Shown in pieces: positions 9,034 through 16,415 of a stretch of 64,000 bases of DNA. Source of the stretch: Mucilaginibacter glaciei (lineage in GTDB: Bacteria; Bacteroidota; Bacteroidia; Sphingobacteriales; Sphingobacteriaceae); the NCBI RefSeq assembly GCF_014773245.1, contig NZ_JACWMX010000001.1:496001-560000 (forward strand). The letters are read 5' to 3'. The position numbers and the translations under genes are program-made. Positions within the stretch are counted from its first letter, which is position 1. Each line of letters begins with the position of its first letter. The notes beneath the pieces were generated by a model. The model had not been told where the DNA came from, did not search any database, and saw only the letters and a program-made list of their open reading frames with translations.

Positions 9034-9900
9034 ATGGATTTTTACCTTACCGCTTTAATTCAGGGATTATGTTTTGCCGGGATAGCCTTTGGCATCTATA
9101 TCTCCATGAAGATTTTTAATATTCCCGATATCACTACAGATGGCAGCTATGCCCTGGGTGGGGTGGTTACCGGTGCCATGCTAACACATAACCAGCCGGG
9201 CTATCTCATTTTCCCTGCCGTGATTTTGGCGGGCGCTCTGGCAGGTGCCTTAACCGGGTTTATTCATACCAAGCTAAAAATAAACGCGCTGCTGGCGGGC
9301 ATATTGGTGATGACGGCACTTTACTCTATTAACCTCACTATTCTTGGCCGTTCAAATGTGCCATTGTTGAGTATGCCCAACTTATTTACCCTGATTAATC
9401 TAACTACTAATGTTAACCAGAACTCTCTGTTCATATTGGCTGCTTTTGTTGTCGGCATAACGTTAATAATCGGTTATCTGCTAAAAACAGATTTTGGCAT
9501 AGCGATGCGCGCAACCGGGAATAGCGAGCAGATGATAAGGGCTTTAGGGGTCAATACCGACAGAATGAAGATCATTGGCCTGGCCATTGCCAACGCGTTA
9601 ACCGCGTTGAGTGGTTACCTGATAGCCCAGCAACAAGGCTTCGCCGATATCAGTATGGGCATAGGCATCGTGATAGTGGGTCTGGGCTCGGTCATCATTG
9701 CCGAAACCATTATTAACTGGCGGCAGATCACTTCTGTTTGGCTGAGTTTAATACTGGTATTAGCCGGTGCGATCATCTTTCAGTTTGTGTTAGCTTTTAC
9801 CTTAAGCATAGGAGTAGATGCCAACCTGTTGAAGTTGGTAACCGCTGTATTTGTATTATTAATTGTCGGCTTGCCGCGTTTAGCCTCCCGTAAAGCATGA
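9034..9900 (+). CDS. ABC transporter permease (TrpY-like, branched-chain amino acid permease family)
   Basis: 288 residues, almost wholly hydrophobic, with about eight to nine membrane segments. The stretch GLCFAGIAFGIYISMKIFNIPDITTDGSY near the N-terminus and GIAMRATGNSEQMIRALGVN near residue 160 are hallmarks of the BPD_transp_2 permease family; the second is the cytoplasmic coupling loop that contacts the ATPase. The start codon follows the stop of the binding protein by one base and the gene overlaps the ATPase by four bases (ATGA), so the three are one translation unit. Confidence 0.9.
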   Translation: MDFYLTALIQGLCFAGIAFGIYISMKIFNIPDITTDGSYALGGVVTGAMLTHNQPGYLIFPAVILAGALAGALTGFIHTKLKINALLAGILVMTALYSINLTILGRSNVPLLSMPNLFTLINLTTNVNQNSLFILAAFVVGITLIIGYLLKTDFGIAMRATGNSEQMIRALGVNTDRMKIIGLAIANALTALSGYLIAQQQGFADISMGIGIVIVGLGSVIIAETIINWRQITSVWLSLILVLAGAIIFQFVLAFTLSIGVDANLLKLVTAVFVLLIVGLPRLASRKA

Positions 9901-10646
9901 TAGAGATCAAAGGCATTACCCAAACATTTAATACAGGTAAAACTAACCAGGTAACAGCAATAGACAACGTATCGCTTAATATTGAACAAGACGAGTTCGT
10001 GGTAATCGTAGGCGCTAACGGCTCCGGTAAAACAACATTGCTAAACCTCATCGCCGGTAACCTTAGCCCAAATAAAGGCACCATTGTCATTGAAGGTAAC
10101 GACGTGACCAGATTGCCCGAGTATAGCCGCAGCAAATGGATAGCGAGGATCTTTCAAAACCCCTTATCAGGTACCGCGGGCGATCTGAGCATTATAGACA
10201 ATTTCAGGCTGGCGGCAATCCGTACTAAACCCAAAGGTTTATTTATAGGTAAGGATGCCGCGTTTAGCAAATTAGTAAAGGAACAGATCGCTACGTTAAA
10301 TATGGGCCTGGAAGATAAGATAGAGCAGCCTATTGGTACGCTTTCCGGCGGGCAGCGGCAGGCGCTTACTTTATTAATGAGCGTAATGGACGAATGTAAG
10401 ATCTTATTACTGGATGAACCTACGGCGGCACTCGACCCAAAATCAGCAGCAAATGTGATGGGCATTGCTAACAATTTGATAAAAGAGTACAAGCTTACCG
10501 CAATACTGGTCACCCACAATTTGAAAGATGCGGTAAATTATGGGTCGCGGGTTATCCAGATGGGCGAGGGGGCTGTTTTAAAAGATATAATTGGGCCCGA
10601 AAAACAACAATTGAAGCAAAGTGAGCTTTTTGATTGGTTTGGATAA
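9897..10646 (+). CDS. ABC transporter ATP-binding protein (TrpZ-like)
   Basis: 249 residues; complete ABC ATPase. Walker A GANGSGKT is at 39-46, the Q-loop IFQNP near 85, the signature LSGGQ at 149-153, Walker B ILLLDEP at 169-175 with catalytic E174, and the switch His in LVTHN near 206. Its start overlaps the permease stop by ATGA. The group is the uncharacterised importer ATPase (COG1101 type) that always travels with ABC_sub_bind proteins. Energises uptake of the ligand bound by the upstream lipoprotein. Confidence 0.92.
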   Translation: MIEIKGITQTFNTGKTNQVTAIDNVSLNIEQDEFVVIVGANGSGKTTLLNLIAGNLSPNKGTIVIEGNDVTRLPEYSRSKWIARIFQNPLSGTAGDLSIIDNFRLAAIRTKPKGLFIGKDAAFSKLVKEQIATLNMGLEDKIEQPIGTLSGGQRQALTLLMSVMDECKILLLDEPTAALDPKSAANVMGIANNLIKEYKLTAILVTHNLKDAVNYGSRVIQMGEGAVLKDIIGPEKQQLKQSELFDWFG

Positions 10647-10680
10647 ATTATGGCAAAGAAATTGTATTGCCATAAGCACC

Positions 10681-10935
10681 ATGAAGAGCAACACATTTGA
10701 AAATATATTCGACGCTTACCAGTTAGTAGGCGGCGCAAAAATAAAAAGCAAAAAACACGACGAGGTTTATGAACTTGGAGCCTATGACGGCAATAAGCGT
10801 GGCTACACGCTTTACGCTTTTGAAGACGGTGTAAGGTTTGAAGATTTCAGTGTTATCATTTCAGAGAATGAATTGATGAATAACTACCTGATAGAAAAAA
10901 CAAAGATGCCGTTAATTCAAAGGTTGGCTGCATAA
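10681..10935 (+). CDS. Small hypothetical protein
   Basis: 84 residues from the ATG at 10681 (KSNTFENIFDAYQLVGG). The open frame runs 20 codons further upstream into the ABC ATPase gene, but that part reads unlike a natural N-terminus. Mixed alpha/beta composition, no signal peptide or membrane segment, no recognised domain. It follows the ABC operon by 34 bases and is followed by a strong terminator, so it may be the last gene of that transcript. Confidence 0.6.
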   Translation: MKSNTFENIFDAYQLVGGAKIKSKKHDEVYELGAYDGNKRGYTLYAFEDGVRFEDFSVIISENELMNNYLIEKTKMPLIQRLAA

Positions 10936-10937
10936 AT

Positions 10938-10973
10938 AAAAACGGGCGTTCATATTCTGGAAGCCCGTTTTTA
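10938..10973. terminator. Bidirectional intrinsic terminator
   Basis: AAAACGGGC and GCCCGTTTTT are complementary around a 13-base loop, with A-tract on the left and T-tract on the right. It lies between the converging 84-residue gene and the YeeE/YedE gene and can serve both. Confidence 0.85.
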
Positions 10974-10979
10974 TATCGA

Positions 10980-11390
10980 TCAATGGGGCAGCTTTTCTCG
11001 CAGTAAACCATATACCCAAGTGCCCGCAATTGCGCTCAGCAAGGTGGCAATTATCACCAGGTAGCCGCTTCCTATCAATGCGAATAAAGGCCCGGGGCAT
11101 GCACCGGTAATGGCCCATCCGAAGCCAAATATCAACCCGCCATAAACATTACCCCAGTTGAACTTTTTATCGGGTATGACTATAGGCTCCTGATGAATCG
11201 TTTTTAAACCGAACCGTTTAATGATCTGGATAGAAATAATGCCCACTACAATGGCACTGCCTATTACACCATACATGTGAAAGGCCTGGAAACGAAACAT
11301 CTCTTGTATGCGAAACCAGGAGATCACCTCCGCCTTAACGATTACAATTCCAAACAGCATGCCCAGTAGGCTGAATTTTATATTTTTCAT
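10980..11390 (-). CDS. YeeE/YedE family half-transporter, second subunit (DUF6691-like)
   Basis: 136 residues from the ATG at 11390, which overlaps the stop of the upstream YeeE-like gene by four bases (ATGA); the longer frame would intrude far into that gene. Four to five membrane segments. The motif GWAITGACPGPLFALIG carries C98 in the GxCPGP context that is conserved in this family. In the full-length thiosulfate transporter YeeE (TsuA) conserved cysteines along the path bind thiosulfate; here the protein is split in two genes, as in Xylella and Bacteroidota. Together with the neighbour it probably moves thiosulfate or another reduced sulfur compound across the inner membrane. Confidence 0.85.
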   Translation of the reverse strand: MKNIKFSLLGMLFGIVIVKAEVISWFRIQEMFRFQAFHMYGVIGSAIVVGIISIQIIKRFGLKTIHQEPIVIPDKKFNWGNVYGGLIFGFGWAITGACPGPLFALIGSGYLVIIATLLSAIAGTWVYGLLREKLPH

Positions 11391-11947
11391 AGCTGCACCA
11401 AGTAAGGTAAAATAAACCAGGTCATGATAAAGCCGCCAACCATAAAACAACAGGTAGCCACTAAAGACGGCCATTGCAAATTAGATATGCCCATAATAGC
11501 ATGTCCCGAAGTACAACCCCCTGCATAGCGGGTGCCAAAACCTACCAAAAAACCGCCAACTATGATGAACACAAAGCCCTTTAGTGTAAACAGCTGACTA
11601 AAACTGAATACATCTTGCGGTAGCAATCCGTTAAAATCTTTAACGCCTTCTTGTTTGAGTAAGGCAACTGTATCCGGGTTAATATTAACGGCGCCGGGCA
11701 CCGACAAAAAATAGGTGGCAATAAAGCCCCCAGCAATAATGCCTAATGCAAAAAATAAGTTCCAGCTTTCCTTTTTCCAATCGTATTTAAAGAAAGCAAT
11801 ATTGGCGGGGATATAGGCAGCGCACACCTGGCGCAGCGTTGATGAGATGCCGAAAGTTTTATTACCCATTAACAATAACGCCGGGACGATCAGCCCGATC
11901 AGTGGGCCGGCCACATACCAGGGCCAGGGTTGTTTGATAAAGTCCAT
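11387..11947 (-). CDS. YeeE/YedE family half-transporter, first subunit
   Basis: 186 residues with about five membrane segments. The family motif YAGGCTSGHAIMG with C145 (GxCTxGH) is present, and the segment before it, GGFLVGFGTRYAGG, is also typical. A loop of about 30 residues between the segments near 80 and 125 is longer than the minimum. It is 23 bases downstream of the DsrE-like gene and overlaps the second half-transporter by ATGA, so both halves are made together. The expected substrate from family knowledge is thiosulfate or sulfide-derived sulfur; this is inference. Confidence 0.87.
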   Translation of the reverse strand: MDFIKQPWPWYVAGPLIGLIVPALLLMGNKTFGISSTLRQVCAAYIPANIAFFKYDWKKESWNLFFALGIIAGGFIATYFLSVPGAVNINPDTVALLKQEGVKDFNGLLPQDVFSFSQLFTLKGFVFIIVGGFLVGFGTRYAGGCTSGHAIMGISNLQWPSLVATCCFMVGGFIMTWFILPYLVQL

Positions 11948-11970
11948 TTTTATTTATCTAACAGATTAAA

Positions 11971-12414
11971 CTATGGGTGCACTGCTGCCCAGCCTTCCTG
12001 CTGGCGTATAATGATCTCGCCGTTACCGCTCGGTACGTAATTAATGAACGGGAATAAAGTAGCTGTATCAATTTGGCGCTCTCTGATCGTATTATTGCAT
12101 TGCGATAGTATCACCCCCTTTTTTTGTAAGGCCAGCAAAGTTTCTTCATAAGGGTTTTCCTTCATAAATGTGGCTGTGCCGTCACCAAAAACCACCAGTT
12201 CCAATTCTATCTTGCCTTTCAGGCGGGCATCATCCATAGCATTATCCATATTACGTAGAGTGGCTTTAATTTTTGCAGGGTCGTTACTGTTCAGGTAATA
12301 AATGGCTTTGTAATGGGCCTTGGTTGCTTCGGCCCCTTTGAAATTTTGCGCCATAACAGGCTTGATCAGTAACAGGGCAATAATTACCAGCGTAAATTTG
12401 AATAGCTTTTTCAT
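11971..12414 (-). CDS. Exported DsrE/DsrF-like protein
   Basis: 147 residues with a signal peptide (residues 1-22, ending PVMAQ). The rest fits the DsrE/F-like fold: a strand ELVVFGDGTATF followed by helix and the strand VILSQCNNTIRE with a single conserved cysteine, C106, near the position used for persulfide transfer in DsrE and TusD. Most DsrE proteins are cytoplasmic; exported versions are frequent in Bacteroidota and proteobacterial sulfur clusters. It lies between the diheme cytochrome and the YeeE pair (gaps 34 and 23 bases), which supports a sulfur carrier role in the periplasm. Confidence 0.8.
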   Translation of the reverse strand: MKKLFKFTLVIIALLLIKPVMAQNFKGAEATKAHYKAIYYLNSNDPAKIKATLRNMDNAMDDARLKGKIELELVVFGDGTATFMKENPYEETLLALQKKGVILSQCNNTIRERQIDTATLFPFINYVPSGNGEIIIRQQEGWAAVHP

Positions 12415-12448
12415 GGTTTGTGTTTGTTTATATTCTTTTATTAGTCAG

Positions 12449-13495
12449 TTATTTTTGAGCGTTTTTAATAGGTTTAAACGGGCCAAGCTTATGCTGCTTT
12501 TCGCTAAAAGTATCTATATATGGCCCAAACGGAAAGTCGATAGGTTTTTTCATCAGGTCGGGCCAATCCCTTTGCTGGTCTTTATGCGGGCGGGGTTGCG
12601 TGTTTACAAAGGCAGCAACATTCCAGGCTTCCTCATTTGTTAGTTGTGGGTTTTGATAAGTAGCACCCAACGGCATGTTATTTTTTACAAACCCCGCAAA
12701 ATTCCCCAACCGGTACATGCCCGCACCATCGTTATAACTATTTTTACCCCATAACGGGGGATAGGTGTAAGTGATTTGATCGGTAGCATGCACACCTTCT
12801 CCTTTTTCCCCGTGGCAGCTTTGGCATTTTGCTGCAAAAATTATTTTCCCCTTAGCCGGGTCTGCCGCTTCATCCAAAAAAGGTAGCTTTTCGGTAGCAT
12901 TACCAAACATTTCCTGCCCTTTTTTAACATCGCGGCCCAACCATTTCATATAAGATAGTATGGCCTGCACTTCTTTGCCTGCCGTATCCGGCACTTTACC
13001 GGCAAGGCTGCGTTCAAAACATTCAGCAATCCTTTCGGCGGGTTTCGCCATCCTGCCACTGCGGTTACTCAGTTTGGGGTAGCCGGAAATAAAGCTTGCA
13101 AAGTTATTCCCGAATAGCTTAGTGCCGGCATCAAGGTGGCAGTTTTGGCAATTCATACCGTTGGTAATTTGTGCGACGCTACCTTTTGGCCCAAAATATT
13201 GAGCAGTATGGGCCAAAAGTTCGCGGCCATATTTAATGGTTTCACCCGCTTTACCCTTTGGTATGGTATTTTCACCAGGCGCCTTCCAGGCATTTACAGA
13301 GGTTAGACGCGGCGTAGCGTCTAAAGAGTTTGCATTTGTTGGCTTAATTCCGGCTGCTATCTTGCCCGGATTACTATTAAAAGGATGAAGTAGTGATACG
13401 ATGAGTATACTGATACAAGCAGCAATGATTAGTGCGATATATATCATATAACGCATTTTCCTTTTTGCATCTTTTTCTCCTTCTTTACCACTCAT
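12449..13495 (-). CDS. tsdA: Membrane-anchored diheme cytochrome c, thiosulfate dehydrogenase TsdA type
   Basis: 348 residues. One membrane anchor at 15-36, then two cytochrome c domains with CxxCH at 116-120 (NCQNCHLDAG) and 224-228 (KCQSCHGEKG). The stretch AERIAECFERSLAG contains C159, at the place of the cysteine that ligates the active-site haem 1 in TsdA of Allochromatium; the N-terminal CQNCHLDAG block also matches TsdA. Haem 2 probably has M274 (NNMPLG) as sixth ligand; the lysine that precedes this Met in Allochromatium TsdA is Asn here. TsdA oxidises two thiosulfate to tetrathionate, or works in reverse. It heads a four-gene minus-strand operon with DsrE-like and YeeE/YedE genes. 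Unlike soluble TsdA it is anchored to the membrane. Symbol is by motif only. Confidence 0.82.
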   Translation of the reverse strand: MSGKEGEKDAKRKMRYMIYIALIIAACISILIVSLLHPFNSNPGKIAAGIKPTNANSLDATPRLTSVNAWKAPGENTIPKGKAGETIKYGRELLAHTAQYFGPKGSVAQITNGMNCQNCHLDAGTKLFGNNFASFISGYPKLSNRSGRMAKPAERIAECFERSLAGKVPDTAGKEVQAILSYMKWLGRDVKKGQEMFGNATEKLPFLDEAADPAKGKIIFAAKCQSCHGEKGEGVHATDQITYTYPPLWGKNSYNDGAGMYRLGNFAGFVKNNMPLGATYQNPQLTNEEAWNVAAFVNTQPRPHKDQQRDWPDLMKKPIDFPFGPYIDTFSEKQHKLGPFKPIKNAQK

Positions 13496-13647
13496 CCAAT
13501 CCTGTTCGTGTTGGTTTTAAAATTATGTGAATATAGCCGTATTTTTTGATCGATATAAAGTAATTCAATAACCAAAGCATGCCCGTTTACGTAAATTCAT
13601 ATTTTTAAATAAATAAACATAACTGGTGGTAACGCTATTAGATCGCC

Positions 13648-13675
13648 TTGGTTCGCAATAATAAAACTATCTTAG
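13648..13675 (+). promoter_or_regulatory. Possible promoter of the L,D-transpeptidase gene
   Basis: TTG at 13648 and TATCTTAG at 13668-13675 (one mismatch to the TAnnTTTG -7 box), 17 bases apart, six bases before the ATG. Weak match; the very short leader would make the message nearly leaderless. Confidence 0.3.
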
Positions 13676-13681
13676 CCTGTC

Positions 13682-15313
13682 ATGAATATTAACCGTTACA
13701 GATCGATCATATCGTTGTTATTTGTAGTTGCCCTATTTATTTGCGCATGTAACCAGGAAGCTAAAAAGCCTGCGCGCAAAAAAGCTAAAAAACATTGGGA
13801 TAACACCATTCCCGGCAGTTTTAGTCAGCAGGTTGATCTGAAACTGGATAGTAACCAGGTAGATAGCTTCTTTACACATTATCCGGATCTGAAAGCATAC
13901 GGTGATCAGGTGAAGAGCTTTTATCGCAACAGGCAGTTTGCTTACGCCTGGTATGAAAACGGGCAGGTGATAGAACAAGCAAATAACCTGGCTAACCGGG
14001 TAATGAACCTGGAGAACGATGGTGTTTATAAACAGATCCCCTATAAAAAAACGCTTGATTCGCTATTGAATGGTGCGGGTGCTAAATCAAAATCGACAAA
14101 ACCTGATCTGACGCTCGACCTGATGCTAACCTCGCAGTATTTTGCCTTTGCTAAGATGGTTTATGATGGCGAAGATGCATCAGTTAGTAAAGCTAACGGC
14201 TGGAATGTGCCCCGAAAAAAAGTGAATTATAACCAGTATCTGGATAGTTTGTTAAAAAAGCCCGCAAAGCAACAGGCTGATGAACCGGTTTACCGTCAGT
14301 ATGATTTGCTGAAGAGCTTCCTGAAAAAATACCGCGCTTTAGATACTGCCGAAAAATGGTTGCCCATTACCACAAAAAAGCTAAAGACAGGGGATAGCAG
14401 CCTGGCTGTTAAACAGGTAAAACGCCGGTTATACTTGCTGGAGGATTATAAGGGCGACACCCTAAGTAGTAAATACGATACAAGTTTAAAAGCTGCCGTA
14501 AAGATCTTTCAGCGCAGAAACGGGCTTGCCGCAAGCGGTGCGGTTGATGCCGGTACATTGGCAGCTATGAACGTTCCGCTTAAAACGCGCATTATGCAAA
14601 TACTTGTGAATATGGAGCGCAGCCGTTGGTTGCCGGTTACCATAAGCGGCGATTACCTGGCGGTAAACATCCCGGAGTTTCAGCTGCATGTATACCATGC
14701 CGATAGCCTTTTATGGAATTGTAATGTAGTGGTGGGCCAAACCACACACCCAACAACCATATTTTCTGGCGATATCAAATATGTTGTTTTTAGTCCTTAT
14801 TGGAATGTGCCGCCAAGTATTGTACGCAATGAGGTTCTGCCCGGCATCAAACGCAATAGTAATTATTTAAGCGCCCACCGTATGGAAATAACCAGTAAGG
14901 AAGATGGTTTGCCGGTGGTAAGGCAAAAACCAGGTGAAGCAAATTCATTGGGACTGGTTAAATTCCTGTTCCCTAACAGTTATAATATTTACCTGCATGA
15001 TACCCCTTCAAAATCATTGTTCGGCGAAACCTCAAGGGCCTTTAGTCATGGTTGTATCCGTGTGCTCGAACCGGCTAAACTGGCTAATTTCCTTTTAGCC
15101 GATAGCGCCAAATGGAGCCCCGCAACGATAAAAAAGGCGATGCATGCGGGTAAAGAGCAATATATCACCCTAAAGAAAAAGGTGCCGGTATTTATTGCTT
15201 ATTTTACCGCATTTACAGACAGGGATAACCGTTTGAATTTCCGAAAGGATATTTATAACCTGGATGACCGCCTGGCCGCCACGCTGATATCCGGGCAGAT
15301 TGCAGCAAAGTAA
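13682..15313 (+). CDS. L,D-transpeptidase (YcbB/LdtD-like) lipoprotein
   Basis: 543 residues. The signal peptide ends in FICACN, so C21 or C23 is a likely lipidation site. Layout as in YcbB: an N-terminal scaffold domain (60-230), a peptidoglycan-binding type 1 domain (DSSLAVKQVKRRLYLLEDY to SGAVDAGTLAAMN, about 238-297), and the YkuD catalytic domain from about 323 with the SHGCIRV motif, H456 and catalytic C458. It makes 3-3 crosslinks in peptidoglycan or anchors proteins to it from the periplasmic face. Single gene, divergent from the cytochrome operon and ended by a terminator. Confidence 0.92.
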   Translation: MNINRYRSIISLLFVVALFICACNQEAKKPARKKAKKHWDNTIPGSFSQQVDLKLDSNQVDSFFTHYPDLKAYGDQVKSFYRNRQFAYAWYENGQVIEQANNLANRVMNLENDGVYKQIPYKKTLDSLLNGAGAKSKSTKPDLTLDLMLTSQYFAFAKMVYDGEDASVSKANGWNVPRKKVNYNQYLDSLLKKPAKQQADEPVYRQYDLLKSFLKKYRALDTAEKWLPITTKKLKTGDSSLAVKQVKRRLYLLEDYKGDTLSSKYDTSLKAAVKIFQRRNGLAASGAVDAGTLAAMNVPLKTRIMQILVNMERSRWLPVTISGDYLAVNIPEFQLHVYHADSLLWNCNVVVGQTTHPTTIFSGDIKYVVFSPYWNVPPSIVRNEVLPGIKRNSNYLSAHRMEITSKEDGLPVVRQKPGEANSLGLVKFLFPNSYNIYLHDTPSKSLFGETSRAFSHGCIRVLEPAKLANFLLADSAKWSPATIKKAMHAGKEQYITLKKKVPVFIAYFTAFTDRDNRLNFRKDIYNLDDRLAATLISGQIAAK

Positions 15314-15330
15314 TCGTAACTCCGGTAATA

Positions 15331-15370
15331 AAAAGAGGCTGGTCATAATCTATGACACAGCCTTTTTTAT
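15331..15370. terminator. Intrinsic terminator between converging genes
   Basis: GGCTGGTCATA and TATGACACAGCC pair (one bulged A) around ATC, flanked by AAAA on the left and TTTTTT on the right. Serves the L,D-transpeptidase and probably the SDR gene from the other side. Confidence 0.85.
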
Positions 15371-15403
15371 TAAGTTTAGCTAAAGCCCTTTAACGCTAAC
15401 GCT

Positions 15404-16168
15404 TTATAAACTCATTCCCCCCGCAACTTCAATTCGTTGCCCGTTAATCCATCCGGCATCTTCTGTACATAAAAATGCAACAACTCCGCCAATGTCATCC
15501 GGCAAACCCACACGGCCTAATGCGGTAATACTTGCTATGTGTGCATTAATTTCTTTATTATCTCTTGTGCGGCCGCCACCAAAATCGGTTTCAATTGCAC
15601 CGGGCGCTACAACGTTAGCTGCTATGCGCCTTGGGCCTAATTCTTTTGCCAAAAACCGGGTAAGCACTTCAACAGCACCCTTCATAGATCCATAAGCCGA
15701 TGAACCGGGAAATGACACCCGCGCAAGCCCTGACGAGATATTAATTATCCGGCCACCATCGTTAATAAACGGCAACGATTTTTGGGTCAGGAAAAATACA
15801 CCCTTGTAATGAATATTTAAAGCCGTATCAAATTGCTCTTCAGTAGTTTCGGCAAAAGGCGCATAAAGGGCCGTTCCTGCATTGTTGATCAGGAAATCGA
15901 AATTGGTGCTGCCATTTTGCTCATTTAAATATCCGGTAACCTGTTTCAAAAAGCCATCGAACGATTTGATATTACCGGCATCTAACTGAAAGGTAATCGC
16001 TTTTTGCCCCATAGCCAGAATCTCTGCCACCACCTTATCTGCCTCTTCTTTATTGGTGTTATAAGTAAGCACCACATCTATGCCTTTTTTGGCCAGGCTG
16101 ATAGCCATATTCCTGCCTAAACCGCGGCTACCGCCGGTTACCAATGCTATTTTATTTTTGATGCTCAT
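15404..16168 (-). CDS. SDR family oxidoreductase
   Basis: 254 residues, classical short-chain dehydrogenase/reductase. The cofactor motif TGGSRGLG is at 11-18, NNAG at 95-98, and the catalytic residues are S145 or S146 (NISSG), Y159 and K163 (YGSMK). The insertion NEQNGSTNF before NNAG is typical of a Bacteroidota subgroup. C-terminal NGQRIEVAGGMSL is like that of 3-oxoacyl-ACP reductase relatives. NADP(H) preference is suggested by the basic residue of GGSRG. The substrate cannot be told. Single gene. Confidence 0.9.
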   Translation of the reverse strand: MSIKNKIALVTGGSRGLGRNMAISLAKKGIDVVLTYNTNKEEADKVVAEILAMGQKAITFQLDAGNIKSFDGFLKQVTGYLNEQNGSTNFDFLINNAGTALYAPFAETTEEQFDTALNIHYKGVFFLTQKSLPFINDGGRIINISSGLARVSFPGSSAYGSMKGAVEVLTRFLAKELGPRRIAANVVAPGAIETDFGGGRTRDNKEINAHIASITALGRVGLPDDIGGVVAFLCTEDAGWINGQRIEVAGGMSL

Positions 16169-16415
16169 TTTATATAATTATAGATAGTTGTCAACTTAAC
16201 CAACAGATGTTAGGGCTGGATGTTTTGTGTTAATTAATGGTGTATTACACTGGCCCAAATGCTGTAAATAAAAGTAATAATTGCATAGGAGGTATTTGTT
16301 TTTAGTGTAGTAATAGCAATATCAGCTACAGAATAAGCTATAGGGCATATTAGAATAGTTTTTATTTATACGTATGTTTTGTAATATATTTAGCAAACCA
16401 ATACTATCATAATTA

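Noticed and set aside
9797-10135. Minus-strand frames opposite the ABC genes
   Set aside because: They mirror the permease and ATPase frames, which carry full motifs.
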